From the NCBI RefSeq assembly GCF_003628535.1, contig NZ_RBCI01000013.1, positions 1 to 64,000 on the forward strand: a stretch of 64,000 bases of DNA, read 5' to 3'. The notes below the pieces were generated by a model. That model made no database searches. It had not been told where the DNA came from and worked only from the letters and a program-made list of their open reading frames with translations. The position numbers were made by a program, and so were the translations under genes. The first letter of the stretch is position 1, and every line of letters begins with the position of its first letter. The stretch is from Flavisolibacter nicotianae (lineage in GTDB: Bacteria > Bacteroidota > Bacteroidia > Chitinophagales > Chitinophagaceae). This document shows positions 1 through 12,351 of the stretch, piece by piece.

Positions 1-1
1 C

Positions 2-3000
2 TTCACCACTCCGGCGCTGACCTTTGCCAACAACGGGCAAACCCTGCAGATCACCGGCATCACGGTAACCAGCGCCACGCCGAATTGCCAGAAAAATTTT
101 GCGGTCAATGTAACGTTGGCCGTGAGCGCTACCTCGGTAGGCGGAACAGTCTCACAGGACCAGACAATCTGTAATAACACGGCGCCGGCTAGCCTCACGT
201 TGAGCGGCAACACCGGCAACGTGATCCGGTGGGAAAAATCAACCTTCTCTGATTTTTCTTCCGGCGTCACCACCATTGCCAGTACCTCCGTAACACTGTC
301 CAGTGCCACCATTGGCAACCTGGCCACCACCACCTATTTCCGGGCCGTGGTCCAAAGCGGTGTGTGTGGTAGTACACCTTCGCAACCCGTTACTATCACC
401 GTCCGGCCAACACCAACAGCCACCATCAGCGGCACAACGGCTGTCTGCGAAGGCACAACAGAGCCCAGCGTCACCTTCAATAACCCACGGGCCCTCCCTG
501 TCACGGTAACCTACAAGATCAACAACGGCGGCAACCTGACTATCGACGTTCCGGCCGGCGGCTCGGCATCGGTAAACCAGCCAACCACCACACCGGGAGA
601 CTACACCTATACCCTGATCAGCGTGGCCTACCAGGACGGCACACCGGCCTGCTCCGCTGCCATCACCGGCTCCGCCACCATCAGCGTCAATGCAGAATTG
701 GAAGACCCGATTTTTAATGCCGGCCTTCCCGACCTGCGCTGCCAGTTTGGAGCCACCGTCAACTACCAGGCAACCGCTAAGTACAGCACCAAGATTGAGT
801 ACTTCCTCGACAACGCCAGCATTGCGGCAGGCGTGACGATCGACAAGAATACCGGATCGGTCACCTATCCGGCTTCCTTCTACGGTACCACAACCATTAC
901 AGCCGTCGCAACGGGCTTTGCGCCGGGTTGTAACACAATGACACGGTCATCCACAAAAACAATCACCACCACGCAGGACGGTACCATCACCCTTACAACC
1001 GGTACGGCAAGCCAAACGGTTTGCGTCAACATAGCGATTGCCGACATCGGGTATACAATTGGTGGTACGGCCACCGGGGCAACCGTAACAGGGCTTCCGG
1101 CAGGACTTACTAGCACGTTCAACGCCGGTGTCTTCACCATTACAGGCACGCCAACGGTTTCCGGCATCTTCAATTATACGGTAACAACAACCGGCTCCGA
1201 TTGTGCCAACCCGTCCCTGGGCGGCACCATTACGGTTACAGGCAACGGTACCATTGCTTTGACGTCTGCCGCTTCAACGACCGACCAGACAAAATGTATC
1301 AACACGCCGATCACCAACATCACCTACAGCATCGGCGGCACGGCCACCGGCGCAACAGCCGCCGGCCTTCCCACGGGTGTAACAGGTAACTACAGTGGAG
1401 GTGTCTTCACCATTTCGGGAACGCCCACTGTCTCAGGTTCATTCCCCTACACAGTGACCACCACCGGCTCGCTCTGCGTCAACCCGCAACTAACGGGCAC
1501 CATCACCGTCACAGCCGACGGGTCAATCACCCTGACGTCCGCAGCTTCTACAACCAGCCAGACAGTTTGTATAAATACCGCGCTCACCAACATCACCTAC
1601 AACATTGGCGGAACAGCCACGGGTGCCACGGCAACGGGTTTGCCCAATGGCGTCACGGGCAATTATAGTGCGGGTGTGTTCACCATTTCCGGTACACCAA
1701 CGCAGTCAGGTACGTTCCCCTACACGGTAAAAGCCACTGGTTCACCTTGCGTCAACCCGCAACTGGCAGGAACCATTATCGTCACGCCTGACAATACAAT
1801 TACTTTGAGCTCTGCTGCCGGCACCGATGCCCAGACAAAATGCATCAACACGGCCATTACCGGCATTACGTATACGACCACAGGCGCCACAGGGGCCACC
1901 TTCGCCGGGCTGCCGGCAGGTGTCAATGGTACCTGGGCTGCCAATAGCATCACCATCGCCGGCACACCCACCGTATCGGGCAACTTCACCTATACCATCA
2001 CCCTCACGGGCGGTTGCGGCACTATCACCAAAACCGGTACGATCAACGTCACACCGGCCAACACGGTGACGGCGGCATCGGCCACGCCAACGCTTTGCAT
2101 CAACACGCCATTGACACCCATCACCCATACCACCACGGGGGCGACGGGCATTGGTGCAGCCACTGGATTACCCGCAGGCGTCACGGCTTCCTTTGCCTCC
2201 AACACCATCACCATTTCAGGCACACCGACAGCCTCGGGCACGTTTAACTACACCATTCCGCTCACCGGCGGTTGCGGTACGGTCAGTGCCACCGGAACGA
2301 TAACGGTAACCGCCGATGGCACGCTGACCCGGACCTCGGCAGCGGCCACAACCTCCCAAACCGTCTGCATCAACACGGCCATCACCAACATTACCTACAG
2401 CATTGGTGGAACAGCTACGGGTGCAACCCTGGGAGGTACTCTGCCCACCGGTGTCACCGGCAGCTTCAACGCCGGTGTCTTCACCATTTCGGGAACGCCG
2501 ACAGTCTCTGGCACCTTCAGCTATACAGTCACCGCCACCGGCTCACCCTGCGTCAACCCTTCTTTGAGCGGTACCATCACCGTGACGGCCGACGGATCGA
2601 TCACGTTGACCTCTGCGGCTGCAACAACCAACCAGACACTTTGCATCAACACGCCAATAACAGACATCACCTACAGCATTGGCGGCTCCGCCACCGGTGC
2701 TTCTGTAACGGGTTTGCCATCTGGCGTGACGGGCACCTACAATGCAGGCGTGTTCACCATCTCCGGCACGCCCACGGTTTCAGGTCCCTTTAACTATACG
2801 GTCACAGTAACCGGCTCGCCCTGCGTCAATCCTTCACTGACCGGCAAAATCGTTGTCACGCCAAACAACACTATCAGCCTTTCATCTGCTCCGGGCACCG
2901 ATGCGCAGACAAAGTGTATCAATACGCCGATCACTAACATTACCTACGCCACGAATGGCGCACCGGGTGCAACAGTCACCGGTCTTCCGGCAGGTGTAAC

Positions 3001-6000
3001 GGGCAACTGGGCAGCCAACGTCTTTACCATTTCCGGTACGCCTACCGTGTCGGGCAATTTCACCTATACCATCACCCTCACGGGCGGTTGCGGTGTGATC
3101 ACCAAAACCGGCACCATCAACGTTACGCCCAATAACACGGTGACGGCGGCATCGTCCACGCCGACACTCTGTATCAACACCGCATTGACTCCCATCACCC
3201 ATACCACCACGGGGGCTACGGGCATTGGTGCAGCCACTGGATTGCCGGCTGGCGTCACGGCGTCATGGGCCTCCAACACCATCACCATCTCGGGCACACC
3301 CACCGCATCGGGCACGTTTAACTACACCATTCCGCTTACCGGCGGTTGTAGTTCCGTAAATGCTACCGGTACCATCAATGTCACGCCGGCTTCTGTCGGC
3401 GGATCCATCACACCGGCAATTACAACGGTTTGTGCGAATGCACCGGGTGGAACCTTAACCCTGAGTGGTTTTACCGGTACCGTCGTACGATGGGAATCCT
3501 CGACGAACGGCGGCACAGCATGGACGCAGATTTCAAATACAACAACCTCGCAACCCTATACAACAACACAAACAACAATCTACCGGGCCTTTGTGCAGAA
3601 CGGTATCTGCGGAGGAACCTATTCCACCAATGCGGTGATCAGCGTGATTCCGCCAACCATACCAACGGCAACGTCTTCGCCGGCAGTGATCTGCCAGGGA
3701 CAAACCGCAACCCTGTCGGCAACAAGTGGATTGCCCTTGCTCGGAACCGGGATAGATGGTTCATTTAACCAGGCCAATCCGGCCGGGTGGCAGGTAACGG
3801 AGAATGGAACGCAAATCAACTTCCCGGCACAGGCGAATAACTCGGTGACCAATCCATGGAGCGAATCAAATGGCCCGAAAGACCTGAACGGCGTAACCTA
3901 TAACAACCTCCAAACGGATGGCAAGTTTGCCGTGGCATCCGGCGTTGTTTCCACCTATCTGGAAACGCCGGTTTTCAGCACCCTGGCAATGTCTTCTGCA
4001 ATCTTACAGTTCTACCAGGCCTATAACTTCAATGCAGGTACGGTAGGGAAAATCGAAATCTCCACGGATGGCGGTGCCACCTATAGCAATACCTTAGTGC
4101 AGTACAACGGGGCGCAAAATCCAAACCTGGGCAACCCAACAAACAGCTGGGTTTCAACCAGCCTTGACCTATCGAGTTATTTGGGACTGACGAATCTGCG
4201 CATCCGCTTCAATTTTCAGGGTGTAGATGGTCCAACCAAGAGTAACTGGGCTATAGACGGACTTGGATTTACGGCGCCGGCCCCCACGATCTCTTACGCA
4301 TGGACGCCAACGGCAACATTGACCCCAAGCAGTGGACTGGGGCAAACAGTGACGGCAAGCCCCACGACGACAACAACCTATACCGTAACCACTACGGTAA
4401 ATGGCTGCACCGGTGGCACACAGCAGGTAACGGTCACGGTCAATCCCCAGCCAACTGTTAATGCGGTGTCGAGCCAGACGGTCTGCCACAACGCGCCAAC
4501 AGCAGCGATCAATTTTACCGGGACAAACACCACGTCCTTTACATGGACCAATAACAATACGTCCATAGGATTGGCAGCCAGCGGCACAGGCAACATTGGC
4601 TCGTTTACGGCAGTAAATACGGGTACGGCACCTGTAACCGCAACCATTACGGTTACGCCGGTGATTACCGCGAACGGAAAAACCTGCAATGGGAACACAA
4701 CGACATTTACCTTTACCGTGAACCCGCTGCCCACCGCCACCATCAGTGGCAATGCAGCCGCATGCCAGGGCGGTACCGCTCCGGCGGTGACCTTTACAGG
4801 CGCCGGCGGCACTGCACCCTACACCTTTACCTATACGATCAACGGCGTGGCACAGGCTCCGCTCACCTCCACGGGCAACACCGCAACCGTCACGCAACCC
4901 ACAAGCACCGTCGGAACCTATACCTATGCGCTGGTGAGTGTGAAAGATGCTTCATCAACGACCTGCTCCAGGAATATTACCGGGCAATCGGCCGTCATTA
5001 CCATCAATGCCCTGCCCACGATTTCCGGTGCGTTAAATCTGTGTATCGGTTCAACAACGGCATTGACGGGCTCAGGAACCCCGGCTGCGACCAATCCCTG
5101 GACCTCGTCCGCACCGTCAGTGGCAACCGTCAGCACCACAGGGGTCGTCACAGGGCTTGCCGCTGGCAGTGCCGTCATTACGTATACCAACAACAATGGT
5201 TGCAGTATTTCAACAACAGTAGTCGTGAACCCGCTGCCCATGGCCTCCATCAGTGGCAACACGGCCGTTTGCCAGGGCGACCCGGCGCCATCGGTCACCT
5301 TTAGAGGGACCAACGGCACCGCGCCGTATACCTTTACCTATACGGTCAACGACGGAACAACCACGGTGACAAAAACGGTGACATCTCCGTCTTCAAGCAG
5401 CACTGCCGCTGTCACACAGCCCACCACCACAATAGGTACCTACACCTATACATTGGTGAGTGTACAGGATGCTTCGGCATCAACCTGCAGCAATACGGTT
5501 AGTGTACCAAGCATCACGATCGACGTGAATGCCCCAACGGCAGTGGGTTCTACATCGGGTGGTGGCACCTATTGCTCCAACGCGATGACAGCCATCAGCG
5601 TCACGGCCACCGGAAAAGGCCTCACTTACCAGTGGTACAACAACGGAAGCAACAACAGCAACACAGGTGGTACAGCCATCAGCGGCGCAACCGCAACTTC
5701 CTACACGCCGCCGGCCACCGTGGGCACCACCTACTATTATGTGGTGGTAACAGGCGCTTGTGGTTCACAACCCAGCAATCCCATACCGGTGACCGTTGTC
5801 CGGCCGCCTGTCCTGGCCCCGCTTGCACCCATTCCACCGGTCTGCAACGGCAGCACCTTGAAGCTCTCCGTTTTTGCAACCAACCCATCCGACGTCACCG
5901 GCTACCAATGGTACAAAGACGGGCAGCCGATCAGCGGGGCCACGTCATCGTCCTATACGATTCCCTTTGTGACCGCCTCCGACGCTGGCAACTACTATGT

Positions 6001-8470
6001 GGTGGTATCCGCGCAAACACCTTGCGCTTCAGTAACCTCGGGTACGATGCCGGTGAGCACCTACGAAAGCAACGTCACCATCTGGAACTCCGGCTTGGGT
6101 ACCAACGAATGGCACCAGGACCTGAACTGGACCTGCAAAATGCCCAACCTGTACAGGGATGCCATTGTGCCGATCGTGTCCAACAAACCCTATCCCTATA
6201 TCGCCGCAGGCCTGGTGGGTCAAACCCGTAAGCTGACCATCGATGCCGGTGGGCCAACCGTTACGCTGGATGGCATACTTCAAATGGCCGGCGATGTAAC
6301 CAACAACGGTGTCATCGATGCATATCGCAATGGAATCAACAGCACGGGATCGCTCGAATTCATGTCCAACGACAGCGTCGGCAACCTTTATCCCAACAAC
6401 ATCACCTACGCACAAAAACTGTTCAGTACCACCAATCCAACGCCGGTCACAAGAACCCAGCACCTGAAGATCAGCAACCAGGTAACCTTCTCGATCCCGG
6501 TCGATGTATACGGCAAGCTTTCCTTTGGCGGAAGCAACAAAACCCTGAACACCGGTGATCAGCTAACCCTGAAATCCGTCAGTTCAACCGTAAGTGCCAT
6601 GGTCATGGACAGAACCAACGGAACAGGGGTGGAACAAAATAACCTGGTCAACAACAAGGTGATCGTGGAGCGCTTCATTGATGGCGCATTGGGTCGCCGC
6701 TGGCGCCTCGTAACGGCACCGGTATCCGGCGTCAACATAAACCAGGCCTGGCAGGAAGGAACCACCTGGAATGGAACGGGAACCATACCGTCCACCGGCT
6801 ACAGCACCCTCATTACTGGCAATGCCCAGGGTTCGGCAGCCACAGCCAACGCCAACGGCTTCGACTTTTGGGCTTCCATTGCCAATGCGGTGTCCTCCAT
6901 TCGCCGGTACCAGGGCAACCCCGACTGGCACCTGGCGCTTTGGGTTCCTTTCGCTTCAACCATATCGGCAGGATTCAACAGCTACGAAGCCTACCTGCTC
7001 TTTGTCCGCGGCGACAGGTCCGTTACGGCCGGGGTGGGGCAAACCACCCTCCATCCAAAGGGCCCGCTGAAAGAAGCACTGGCCCATACGATAACAGTCC
7101 AGGCCAACCAGAGCCATACCCTGGTAGGCAATCCCTATGCGTCGCCGTTGAACTTCAAACGGATCTACGACGACAACGCCGCCACCATCGAACCCTTCTT
7201 CTGGGTTTGGCAGGCAGCGCTGGGAACCTCGGGCGGCTATATTCTGGTGAAGCCAACAGCACCCAATAGCGCTGTCTATGAGTCGGTACCCGATGGCGGC
7301 ACGACGGTTTCCCCGGCCGACCCGATCATCAGCACGGGCGAAGGCTTCTTCGTTGTGCCGAAAGACGCCGTACCACTTCCGGCCCCCATTTCCATCAAAC
7401 AAACCCACAAGGATTCGCTGGCTTCCAAAGTCGCCGTCTTCCGTCTCCCGGCTGGTGATCCCGCAAAAATCCGCCTTCGTGTTTATACCAACGACGGTGG
7501 CAAAATGCTCCTCCTTGATGGAGCCCAAGCTGAATTCTCCGCCGACGGCAATAAAGGCTTCAACATCGCCAAGGCCGTGAACATCAGCGAGAACCTTTCG
7601 ATCCGGTCAGCCGGAAGAGATATGATCGTAACCACCTCCGGCAAGCCGCGGGCAGGCGACACCGTCCAGTTACGCATCTGGAACACAACGGCCAAAGAAT
7701 ACCAGTTGCAGGTCAGTGCCGACAATTTCACAGCCCCGCTGGCAACCGGCCTCTCCGGTGTCCTCGTCGATCGCTACCTGCAAAAGGAAACACCGTTCAG
7801 CCTCCAGGGCGGCCGCATCAGTTACACCTACCGCATCAATGCCGATGCGGCGTCGAAAAATACCCTGCGCTTCTTTATCGTATTCACCCGGGCGGTATCA
7901 GCGCCGCCAGCCCTGCCGGCCCTAACGGTTACCCTCGATGCCAAACAGAAGGGCCGTGAAGGGGTGCAGCTCAACTGGCAGGTGGCCGACGAAAAAGAGG
8001 TGAAAACCTACGAACTCCAGCGTTCGAAAGACGGTACGCAGTTTACGGCCATTGCCACCAAAGAGGCAAAAGGGCAGGGGGGGCCGCAGGAGTACCGGCA
8101 AATCGATCCGTCTCCATTCTACCCGCTGAGCTACTACCGTGTTCGGGTCGTTCTGGCCAATGGCCAGGAGGTCTATACCAATGTGGCGAGAGTGTCCATG
8201 CAGGAAGAAGAACTCCTGGTTTATCCCAACCCGGTCAGGGCCGGGGAGGCCCTGCAGGTCGAATTCCGCTACAGGCCGCAGGGAACCTACACCTTCCGGC
8301 TTTACTCGCCGGCCGGTCAACTGGTCATGCAGCAAAACATGAAGCACCAGGGCGGTTCAGCCATCATCTGGCTGCCGCTCGGCACCCAGCTGGCCTCCGG
8401 TTTCTATACCATGGAACTGGCACGCCCTGATGGACGGAAAGAAAAAGTCAGCGTAAACGTCCTGCGGTAA
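2..8470 (+). CDS. Giant T9SS-secreted adhesin-like repeat protein (5' end outside window)
   Basis: The frame is open from base 2, so the true start lies upstream; 2822 residues are visible. In order: Ig-like segments, nine tandem He_PIG-type units of about 89 residues (visible residues about 328-1130; hallmark motifs GLPAGVT and [11 protein letters not shown], a paired Cys per unit), an Ig-like domain, a jelly-roll/MAM-like insert (about 1248-1430), several PKD/SprB-like units (each with TISGN..VC.G), Ig domains with the YQWYKDG motif, a region typical of large Bacteroidota surface proteins, an FN3-like domain (about 2645-2730), and a C-terminal T9SS type-A sorting domain starting LLVYPNPV and ending SVNVLR. 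Sorting domains of this kind send proteins through the type IX system to the cell surface or medium. An adhesive or structural role is inferred from the architecture; no catalytic motif was seen. A strong terminator follows. Confidence 0.9.
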   Translation, partial: FTTPALTFANNGQTLQITGITVTSATPNCQKNFAVNVTLAVSATSVGGTVSQDQTICNNTAPASLTLSGNTGNVIRWEKSTFSDFSSGVTTIASTSVTLSSATIGNLATTTYFRAVVQSGVCGSTPSQPVTITVRPTPTATISGTTAVCEGTTEPSVTFNNPRALPVTVTYKINNGGNLTIDVPAGGSASVNQPTTTPGDYTYTLISVAYQDGTPACSAAITGSATISVNAELEDPIFNAGLPDLRCQFGATVNYQATAKYSTKIEYFLDNASIAAGVTIDKNTGSVTYPASFYGTTTITAVATGFAPGCNTMTRSSTKTITTTQDGTITLTTGTASQTVCVNIAIADIGYTIGGTATGATVTGLPAGLTSTFNAGVFTITGTPTVSGIFNYTVTTTGSDCANPSLGGTITVTGNGTIALTSAASTTDQTKCINTPITNITYSIGGTATGATAAGLPTGVTGNYSGGVFTISGTPTVSGSFPYTVTTTGSLCVNPQLTGTITVTADGSITLTSAASTTSQTVCINTALTNITYNIGGTATGATATGLPNGVTGNYSAGVFTISGTPTQSGTFPYTVKATGSPCVNPQLAGTIIVTPDNTITLSSAAGTDAQTKCINTAITGITYTTTGATGATFAGLPAGVNGTWAANSITIAGTPTVSGNFTYTITLTGGCGTITKTGTINVTPANTVTAASATPTLCINTPLTPITHTTTGATGIGAATGLPAGVTASFASNTITISGTPTASGTFNYTIPLTGGCGTVSATGTITVTADGTLTRTSAAATTSQTVCINTAITNITYSIGGTATGATLGGTLPTGVTGSFNAGVFTISGTPTVSGTFSYTVTATGSPCVNPSLSGTITVTADGSITLTSAAATTNQTLCINTPITDITYSIGGSATGASVTGLPSGVTGTYNAGVFTISGTPTVSGPFNYTVTVTGSPCVNPSLTGKIVVTPNNTISLSSAPGTDAQTKCINTPITNITYATNGAPGATVTGLPAGVTGNWAANVFTISGTPTVSGNFTYTITLTGGCGVITKTGTINVTPNNTVTAASSTPTLCINTALTPITHTTTGATGIGAATGLPAGVTASWASNTITISGTPTASGTFNYTIPLTGGCSSVNATGTINVTPASVGGSITPAITTVCANAPGGTLTLSGFTGTVVRWESSTNGGTAWTQISNTTTSQPYTTTQTTIYRAFVQNGICGGTYSTNAVISVIPPTIPTATSSPAVICQGQTATLSATSGLPLLGTGIDGSFNQANPAGWQVTENGTQINFPAQANNSVTNPWSESNGPKDLNGVTYNNLQTDGKFAVASGVVSTYLETPVFSTLAMSSAILQFYQAYNFNAGTVGKIEISTDGGATYSNTLVQYNGAQNPNLGNPTNSWVSTSLDLSSYLGLTNLRIRFNFQGVDGPTKSNWAIDGLGFTAPAPTISYAWTPTATLTPSSGLGQTVTASPTTTTTYTVTTTVNGCTGGTQQVTVTVNPQPTVNAVSSQTVCHNAPTAAINFTGTNTTSFTWTNNNTSIGLAASGTGNIGSFTAVNTGTAPVTATITVTPVITANGKTCNGNTTTFTFTVNPLPTATISGNAAACQGGTAPAVTFTGAGGTAPYTFTYTINGVAQAPLTSTGNTATVTQPTSTVGTYTYALVSVKDASSTTCSRNITGQSAVITINALPTISGALNLCIGSTTALTGSGTPAATNPWTSSAPSVATVSTTGVVTGLAAGSAVITYTNNNGCSISTTVVVNPLPMASISGNTAVCQGDPAPSVTFRGTNGTAPYTFTYTVNDGTTTVTKTVTSPSSSSTAAVTQPTTTIGTYTYTLVSVQDASASTCSNTVSVPSITIDVNAPTAVGSTSGGGTYCSNAMTAISVTATGKGLTYQWYNNGSNNSNTGGTAISGATATSYTPPATVGTTYYYVVVTGACGSQPSNPIPVTVVRPPVLAPLAPIPPVCNGSTLKLSVFATNPSDVTGYQWYKDGQPISGATSSSYTIPFVTASDAGNYYVVVSAQTPCASVTSGTMPVSTYESNVTIWNSGLGTNEWHQDLNWTCKMPNLYRDAIVPIVSNKPYPYIAAGLVGQTRKLTIDAGGPTVTLDGILQMAGDVTNNGVIDAYRNGINSTGSLEFMSNDSVGNLYPNNITYAQKLFSTTNPTPVTRTQHLKISNQVTFSIPVDVYGKLSFGGSNKTLNTGDQLTLKSVSSTVSAMVMDRTNGTGVEQNNLVNNKVIVERFIDGALGRRWRLVTAPVSGVNINQAWQEGTTWNGTGTIPSTGYSTLITGNAQGSAATANANGFDFWASIANAVSSIRRYQGNPDWHLALWVPFASTISAGFNSYEAYLLFVRGDRSVTAGVGQTTLHPKGPLKEALAHTITVQANQSHTLVGNPYASPLNFKRIYDDNAATIEPFFWVWQAALGTSGGYILVKPTAPNSAVYESVPDGGTTVSPADPIISTGEGFFVVPKDAVPLPAPISIKQTHKDSLASKVAVFRLPAGDPAKIRLRVYTNDGGKMLLLDGAQAEFSADGNKGFNIAKAVNISENLSIRSAGRDMIVTTSGKPRAGDTVQLRIWNTTAKEYQLQVSADNFTAPLATGLSGVLVDRYLQKETPFSLQGGRISYTYRINADAASKNTLRFFIVFTRAVSAPPALPALTVTLDAKQKGREGVQLNWQVADEKEVKTYELQRSKDGTQFTAIATKEAKGQGGPQEYRQIDPSPFYPLSYYRVRVVLANGQEVYTNVARVSMQEEELLVYPNPVRAGEALQVEFRYRPQGTYTFRLYSPAGQLVMQQNMKHQGGSAIIWLPLGTQLASGFYTMELARPDGRKEKVSVNVLR
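983..3388 (+). repeat. Nine in-frame He_PIG-coding units with a four-unit super-repeat
   Basis: Nine units of roughly 265-275 bp lie head to tail inside the giant gene. They are not equally related. The order is one founder unit, then units 2-5, then units 6-9, and 6-9 repeat the type order of 2-5. For example, the segment coding for [20 protein letters not shown] occurs near 2129 and again 1074 bp (358 codons) later with few changes. This shows that a four-unit block was duplicated after the units had diverged. The repeats are protein-coding and in frame, so they are not a CRISPR array. Confidence 0.85.
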
Positions 8471-8490
8471 GCCACCGCAACACCACGCAC

Positions 8491-8529
8491 GATTGCCACC
8501 CTCCACAGCCAGGGTGGCAATCGTTTTTT
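8491..8529 (+). terminator. Rho-independent terminator of the giant adhesin gene
   Basis: A perfect 12-bp stem (GATTGCCACCCT at 8491-8502 pairing with 8511-8522) closes an 8-nt loop and is followed by GTTTTTTC. It begins 20 nt after the stop codon, so it isolates the adhesin from the EPS genes downstream. Confidence 0.9.
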
Positions 8530-9038
8530 CGACAGTACCCATTTTGCCGAAACAAGCGGGGAAGGCTGCCTGCGTAGCACAGCAAGGGAAGCGGTGAAGA
8601 AAGGAGTCGGGCTACCGCACGAAACCTTGCCTGTTTCAAAGGGGCCGGAGCCGAACGCTTTGCTCTTTCAGTTCCGGTTCCTGTGTGGTTGGCCTCCCTC
8701 CACAACAGTCTTTCAAAGCTGCCAGCCCCGAAGGGGCGCAAGAGCCAGCCACCGGTGCAGCCGGTGGACAAAAAACAAACCTGGCCTCCAGCCCTGTAAG
8801 GGCGAAATAGCCTCCAACATCCCCACCGCTTTCTGCCCCCATCAACCTCAAACCTCAAATCTTAAATAAGTAAAAACGCCTACCAAAAAATAAATACCCC
8901 CGCTAGGTGATTGTCGTACAAAACCGGCGATATTTGCCGTGAATTCCCGTGTTCAGCGAAATTTTTCTGGTTCCTGACCCAAAGAAAACTATTTTTAAAA
9001 TACGTTTTGGACCAACGAAACGTTCTGACCCGACGATC
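8530..9038. other. Intergenic region between adhesin and EPS export gene
   Basis: About 500 bp without a credible gene. It holds a triple-hairpin repeat (8725-8803, listed separately). The last 100 bp are AT-rich and probably contain the promoter of the EPS export gene. A partial -7 match (GATATTTG, 8929-8936) is visible but lacks a well-spaced -33 element, so no promoter is called. Confidence 0.5.
8725..8803. repeat. Triple-hairpin dispersed repeat
   Basis: Three small perfect hairpins follow one another: GCCCC-gaa-GGGGC (8725-8737), CCACCGG-tgcag-CCGGTGG (8749-8767) and GCCCT-gta-AGGGC (8791-8803). From general knowledge, blocks alternating a CCCC-GAA-GGGG hairpin with a CCACCGGT-type palindrome are common dispersed intergenic repeats in Bacteroidota. 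Only one copy is present in this window, so membership of a family is inferred from form. Confidence 0.5.
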
Positions 9039-9821
9039 ATGCCTATGTGTAAAACCCGACTAAGACGACCTGCTTTTTGGGCTTGGCTGCTGTTGCCGTG
9101 GTGCTTTGCATCCTGCAAAACACCAACCAACGCGGGCTATTTCCAAACCATCAAACGCGACACGACCTTACAAAATACGGTAGCAAAGGAGTTTGACCTG
9201 AAGATTAAGCCGGACGACCTGCTGTCCATCGGCATCACCAGCGCCTCACCCGAGCTCGCAACGCTCTTCAATTCGGCCCAAAGCGCCGGGGCGTCAGGCG
9301 GAACGGGAGCGGTAACCGGTGGCTATCTTGTCGATAAGAACGGCAACATCCAGCTCTACAAACTGGGCGATGTAAAAGCGGCTGGCCTTACGAAAAAAGA
9401 GCTGAAGGGAAAATTGGAATCAGATCTCGCCCCTTATCTCAAAGACCCCGTGGTCACGGTCCGCCTGGCGGCCGGCCACGTGACGGTCCTGGGAGAAGTG
9501 GGCAGCCCCGGCACGGTCGACCTGCCCGCCGACCAGGTCTCCCTGCTCGATGTCCTGGGCAAAAGCGGTGACCTCACCAAAGACGCAAAAAAAGAAAACA
9601 TCCTGATCATAAGGCAAACCGATTCGGGAAAAGAATTCAGGCACCTGGATCTCTCCGACCATTCGGTTTTTACATCACCCTACTTCTTTTTGCAAAACGG
9701 CGACGTAGTGTATGTGGAACCGGATCCGAAGAAAAAAGAGACACCAAAACTGCAGCAGGCCATCGCCTATGCAATTTCCGGGATTTCCATTCTTTCCCTC
9801 ATCCTGAGCCGCATCCGGTAA
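9039..9821 (+). CDS. Polysaccharide export lipoprotein (Wza-like, Poly_export/SLBB)
   Basis: Envelope exporter subunit for exopolysaccharide. The chosen ATG gives a lipoprotein signal (MPMCKTRLRR, a hydrophobic stretch, then FASC with lipobox Cys at about residue 26). An upstream in-frame GTG at 8949 would bury the signal and is less likely. Residues about 50-145 form the polysaccharide export domain (KPDDLLSIGI, then KLGDVKAAG). Residues about 150-225 form an SLBB domain (GEVGSPGTVDLP, then FFLQNGDVVYVEP). A hydrophobic C-terminal helix ends SLILSRIR. At 260 residues it is shorter than E. coli Wza but usual for Bacteroidota. It lies 7 bp before the BY-kinase gene and is surely co-transcribed with it. 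Together they would form the outer/inner-membrane export pair. Confidence 0.9.
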   Translation: MPMCKTRLRRPAFWAWLLLPWCFASCKTPTNAGYFQTIKRDTTLQNTVAKEFDLKIKPDDLLSIGITSASPELATLFNSAQSAGASGGTGAVTGGYLVDKNGNIQLYKLGDVKAAGLTKKELKGKLESDLAPYLKDPVVTVRLAAGHVTVLGEVGSPGTVDLPADQVSLLDVLGKSGDLTKDAKKENILIIRQTDSGKEFRHLDLSDHSVFTSPYFFLQNGDVVYVEPDPKKKETPKLQQAIAYAISGISILSLILSRIR

Positions 9822-9828
9822 GCGACCA

Positions 9829-12285
9829 ATGAACGAATACCAGCATAAGATACCAACGGACCCTCAACTCTTCAAGGAGCGCACGGAAACCAACATGGTG
9901 ATCCAGTTGATCCACCGTTATCTTCCGTTCTGGCCCCTCTTTCTCATCACGGTCAGCCTCTCCATGACCGTTGCCTACATGTACCTGCGGGCCCAGCCCC
10001 GGATCTACATGGCTACGGGCCGTGTCCTGCTCAAAGACCCCAACCGCAACGGCTCCGACTCCAAAGTGCTCGATGCCCTCAACATCTTCGGCGAAAAAAA
10101 GATTGTCGAAAATGAGATCGTCGTCCTTCGTTCCTCCAGTGTCATGCAGGAAGTGGTCCGGCGCCTCGACCTTTACGCCTCCGTCTATACCGAAGGCCGG
10201 GTCCGCACCGAAGAACTCTACGGTGCCAACACGCCAGTGCACTTTGTGGCGCTCAACAAGGACTCCGTTTCCTGGGGTGGAAGAAAAGATTTTACCGTCG
10301 ATTGGGCCAAAAACGCCATCATCCTGGGCGGAAAAGACTACCCCTTTGGTGGCACCATCAGGATCGGCAGCACCCTCTACCAGGTAGTGCCTACACCGGG
10401 TTACAACAAGTTTGCCATCAACGGCAAGCATTTCTACGTCTTTTTCAATTCGGTCGAAGGGGCGGCCGGTGGCTTGGCAGGCGGCATCAGTGCGGCGCCC
10501 ATCTCCACCCAGTCCACCGTCATCGACATCAAGATGCAGACCCAGGTGCCCGACAAGGCCCGCGACATCCTGAATACGCTCTTTACCGTCTATAACGAAT
10601 ACGCCATTACCGACAAAAACCAGATGGCAGCCAAAACCCTGGCCTTTATTGAAGATCGTTTGAACCTGGTCATTAGCCAGTTAGACAGTGTGGAGAGAGG
10701 GGTCAGCGCCTATAAAACAGCCAACAATGTCTACGACCTGGGCTCCCAGGCCGAGACCTATATGGGCAATGTGCGGGAACTGGACAGGCAGAAAGGCGAC
10801 ATCGACCTCCAGTTGGACGTGCTTTCTTCTGTCACCAGTTACATCAATCTCGACGGTTCCAAAAAAGGGCCCATGCCCTCCCTTTTATTGGTCAACGATG
10901 GCACACTTGCAGGGCTGTTACAGCGCCTCTACGATGCCGAACTGGCCCTCGATAAGGCCCGCAGCCTTGGCGGCGAAAAAAGCGACCTGGTGCTCAATGC
11001 CGAAGAAGCGGTCAGCCGCCTCAAGCAAACCATCCGGGAAAATATCGCCAGCATCCGTGCTAACCTTTTTACAGCCCGGTCAACCATCACCAGCCGGATT
11101 GGCTCCAGCAACAGCCTGCTGAAGACTGTGCCGCAAAAAGAAATCGGCCTGGTCAACATCAGCCGCCAGCAGGCCATCAAAAACGACATCTACACCTTCC
11201 TCCTGAAAAAGCGGGAAGAAACCGCCCTTAACTCGGCTTCAACGATCGCCGATCTCCGGGTCATCGAAAAAGCCTCCGTCGGCGGCCCCATCAGCCCCAT
11301 ACCAAAAAATTATTACATCACCGGACTCCTCGTTGGGGTGCTCCTGGCCGCCGGCTTCATCGCCTTCCGCGAGCAACTCAACCGCAAGGTGCTCTTTCGC
11401 CAGGAGATCGAGGCAAGGGTAGGGGCGCCCGTCATTGCCGAGCTCCTCCAATTACACAATGTCGACAAAGTCGTCATCAAAGAAGGCAAACGCACGGCCA
11501 TTGCCGAGCAATTCCGCTCCCTCCGCACCAACCTCGCCTTTATGGGCATCGCCGAAGGCAGCAATTCTGTCCTGCTCACCTCCAGTATTTCCGGGGAAGG
11601 CAAAAGCTTTACGGCCGTCAACCTGGCCATCTCCTTTTCTCTCACGGGCAAACGGGTGGCCCTGATGGAACTCGACCTGCGCAAGCCCAAGCTGAGCAAG
11701 CTCATGGAAATTGAGCGGTCGCCCGGGATTTCCAACTACATCATCAACAAGGCTGAACTGGACGATATCATTCGACCCACCGAATACCCCAACCTCTTCC
11801 TGGTGCCGGCCGGGCACATCCCGCCCAACCCCTCGGAGCTTTTACTGCGGGAGCGCTTTGCGCAACTGATGAAAAGCCTCAAAGAATCCTTCGATTACGT
11901 CATCATCGATACCGCGCCGATCGGTCCCGTTACAGACGCCTTTTTGCTGAAGGCCTTTGCCGACGTGACAATCTACCTGATCCGGCACGACGTAACACCA
12001 AAAGTATATTTGAAGCTGATAAATGACCTGAGTAGGCAGGAAAAATTCAACAACCTCAGCATCGTTTTCAACGGGCTGAAACGGCGCGGCTTTGCCTACT
12101 ACGGCAGCGGCTACGGCGATGGAGGTTACAACTATGGTTACGGCTATGGCTACGGCTATGGCTACAGCTATGGCTACGGGTATGGTACCAGCGGCTACTA
12201 TCTTGAAGACAGGAAAAAGAACGGTTCTGTACGCAAAATTGGGAAGCGCCTGTTCAAAACCATCCGGTCCTTGAAGCTTTGGTAG
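9829..12285 (+). CDS. Polysaccharide co-polymerase / BY-kinase (Wzc-like) with Tyr-Gly tail
   Basis: Inner-membrane regulator of exopolysaccharide chain length and export. TM1 lies at about residues 34-54, then a long periplasmic Wzz/GNVR domain with coiled-coil, and TM2 at about 495-513 (ITGLLVGVLLAAGF) preceded by PISPIPKNYY. A cytoplasmic bacterial tyrosine kinase domain follows: Walker A SISGEGKS (about 586), Walker A' MELDLRKPK (about 611) and Walker B VIIDTAPIG (about 691). The C-terminus is a tyrosine cluster with 15 Tyr in about 40 residues, mostly alternating Tyr-Gly; such clusters are the autophosphorylation sites of this family. At 818 residues it is full length. It is coupled to the Wza-like gene, and no terminator was recognised after it. 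Confidence 0.93.
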   Translation: MNEYQHKIPTDPQLFKERTETNMVIQLIHRYLPFWPLFLITVSLSMTVAYMYLRAQPRIYMATGRVLLKDPNRNGSDSKVLDALNIFGEKKIVENEIVVLRSSSVMQEVVRRLDLYASVYTEGRVRTEELYGANTPVHFVALNKDSVSWGGRKDFTVDWAKNAIILGGKDYPFGGTIRIGSTLYQVVPTPGYNKFAINGKHFYVFFNSVEGAAGGLAGGISAAPISTQSTVIDIKMQTQVPDKARDILNTLFTVYNEYAITDKNQMAAKTLAFIEDRLNLVISQLDSVERGVSAYKTANNVYDLGSQAETYMGNVRELDRQKGDIDLQLDVLSSVTSYINLDGSKKGPMPSLLLVNDGTLAGLLQRLYDAELALDKARSLGGEKSDLVLNAEEAVSRLKQTIRENIASIRANLFTARSTITSRIGSSNSLLKTVPQKEIGLVNISRQQAIKNDIYTFLLKKREETALNSASTIADLRVIEKASVGGPISPIPKNYYITGLLVGVLLAAGFIAFREQLNRKVLFRQEIEARVGAPVIAELLQLHNVDKVVIKEGKRTAIAEQFRSLRTNLAFMGIAEGSNSVLLTSSISGEGKSFTAVNLAISFSLTGKRVALMELDLRKPKLSKLMEIERSPGISNYIINKAELDDIIRPTEYPNLFLVPAGHIPPNPSELLLRERFAQLMKSLKESFDYVIIDTAPIGPVTDAFLLKAFADVTIYLIRHDVTPKVYLKLINDLSRQEKFNNLSIVFNGLKRRGFAYYGSGYGDGGYNYGYGYGYGYGYSYGYGYGTSGYYLEDRKKNGSVRKIGKRLFKTIRSLKLW

Positions 12286-12351
12286 AAGGGATGGCCGGGC
12301 AAAAACAGCCATCGCTTCTGGCTATAAAACAACCATTCCCTCCGGCTTAAA

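Noticed and set aside
983-3388. CRISPR-like periodic repeats
   Set aside because: Units are about 267 bp, in frame and protein-coding; there are no short repeats with unique spacers and no cas genes in the window.
4169-4897. Long minus-strand open frame (242 codons) inside the giant adhesin
   Set aside because: Antisense shadow of a repetitive, Thr/Gly-rich gene; Cys/Arg-rich composition without domains. The plus frame has clear domains.
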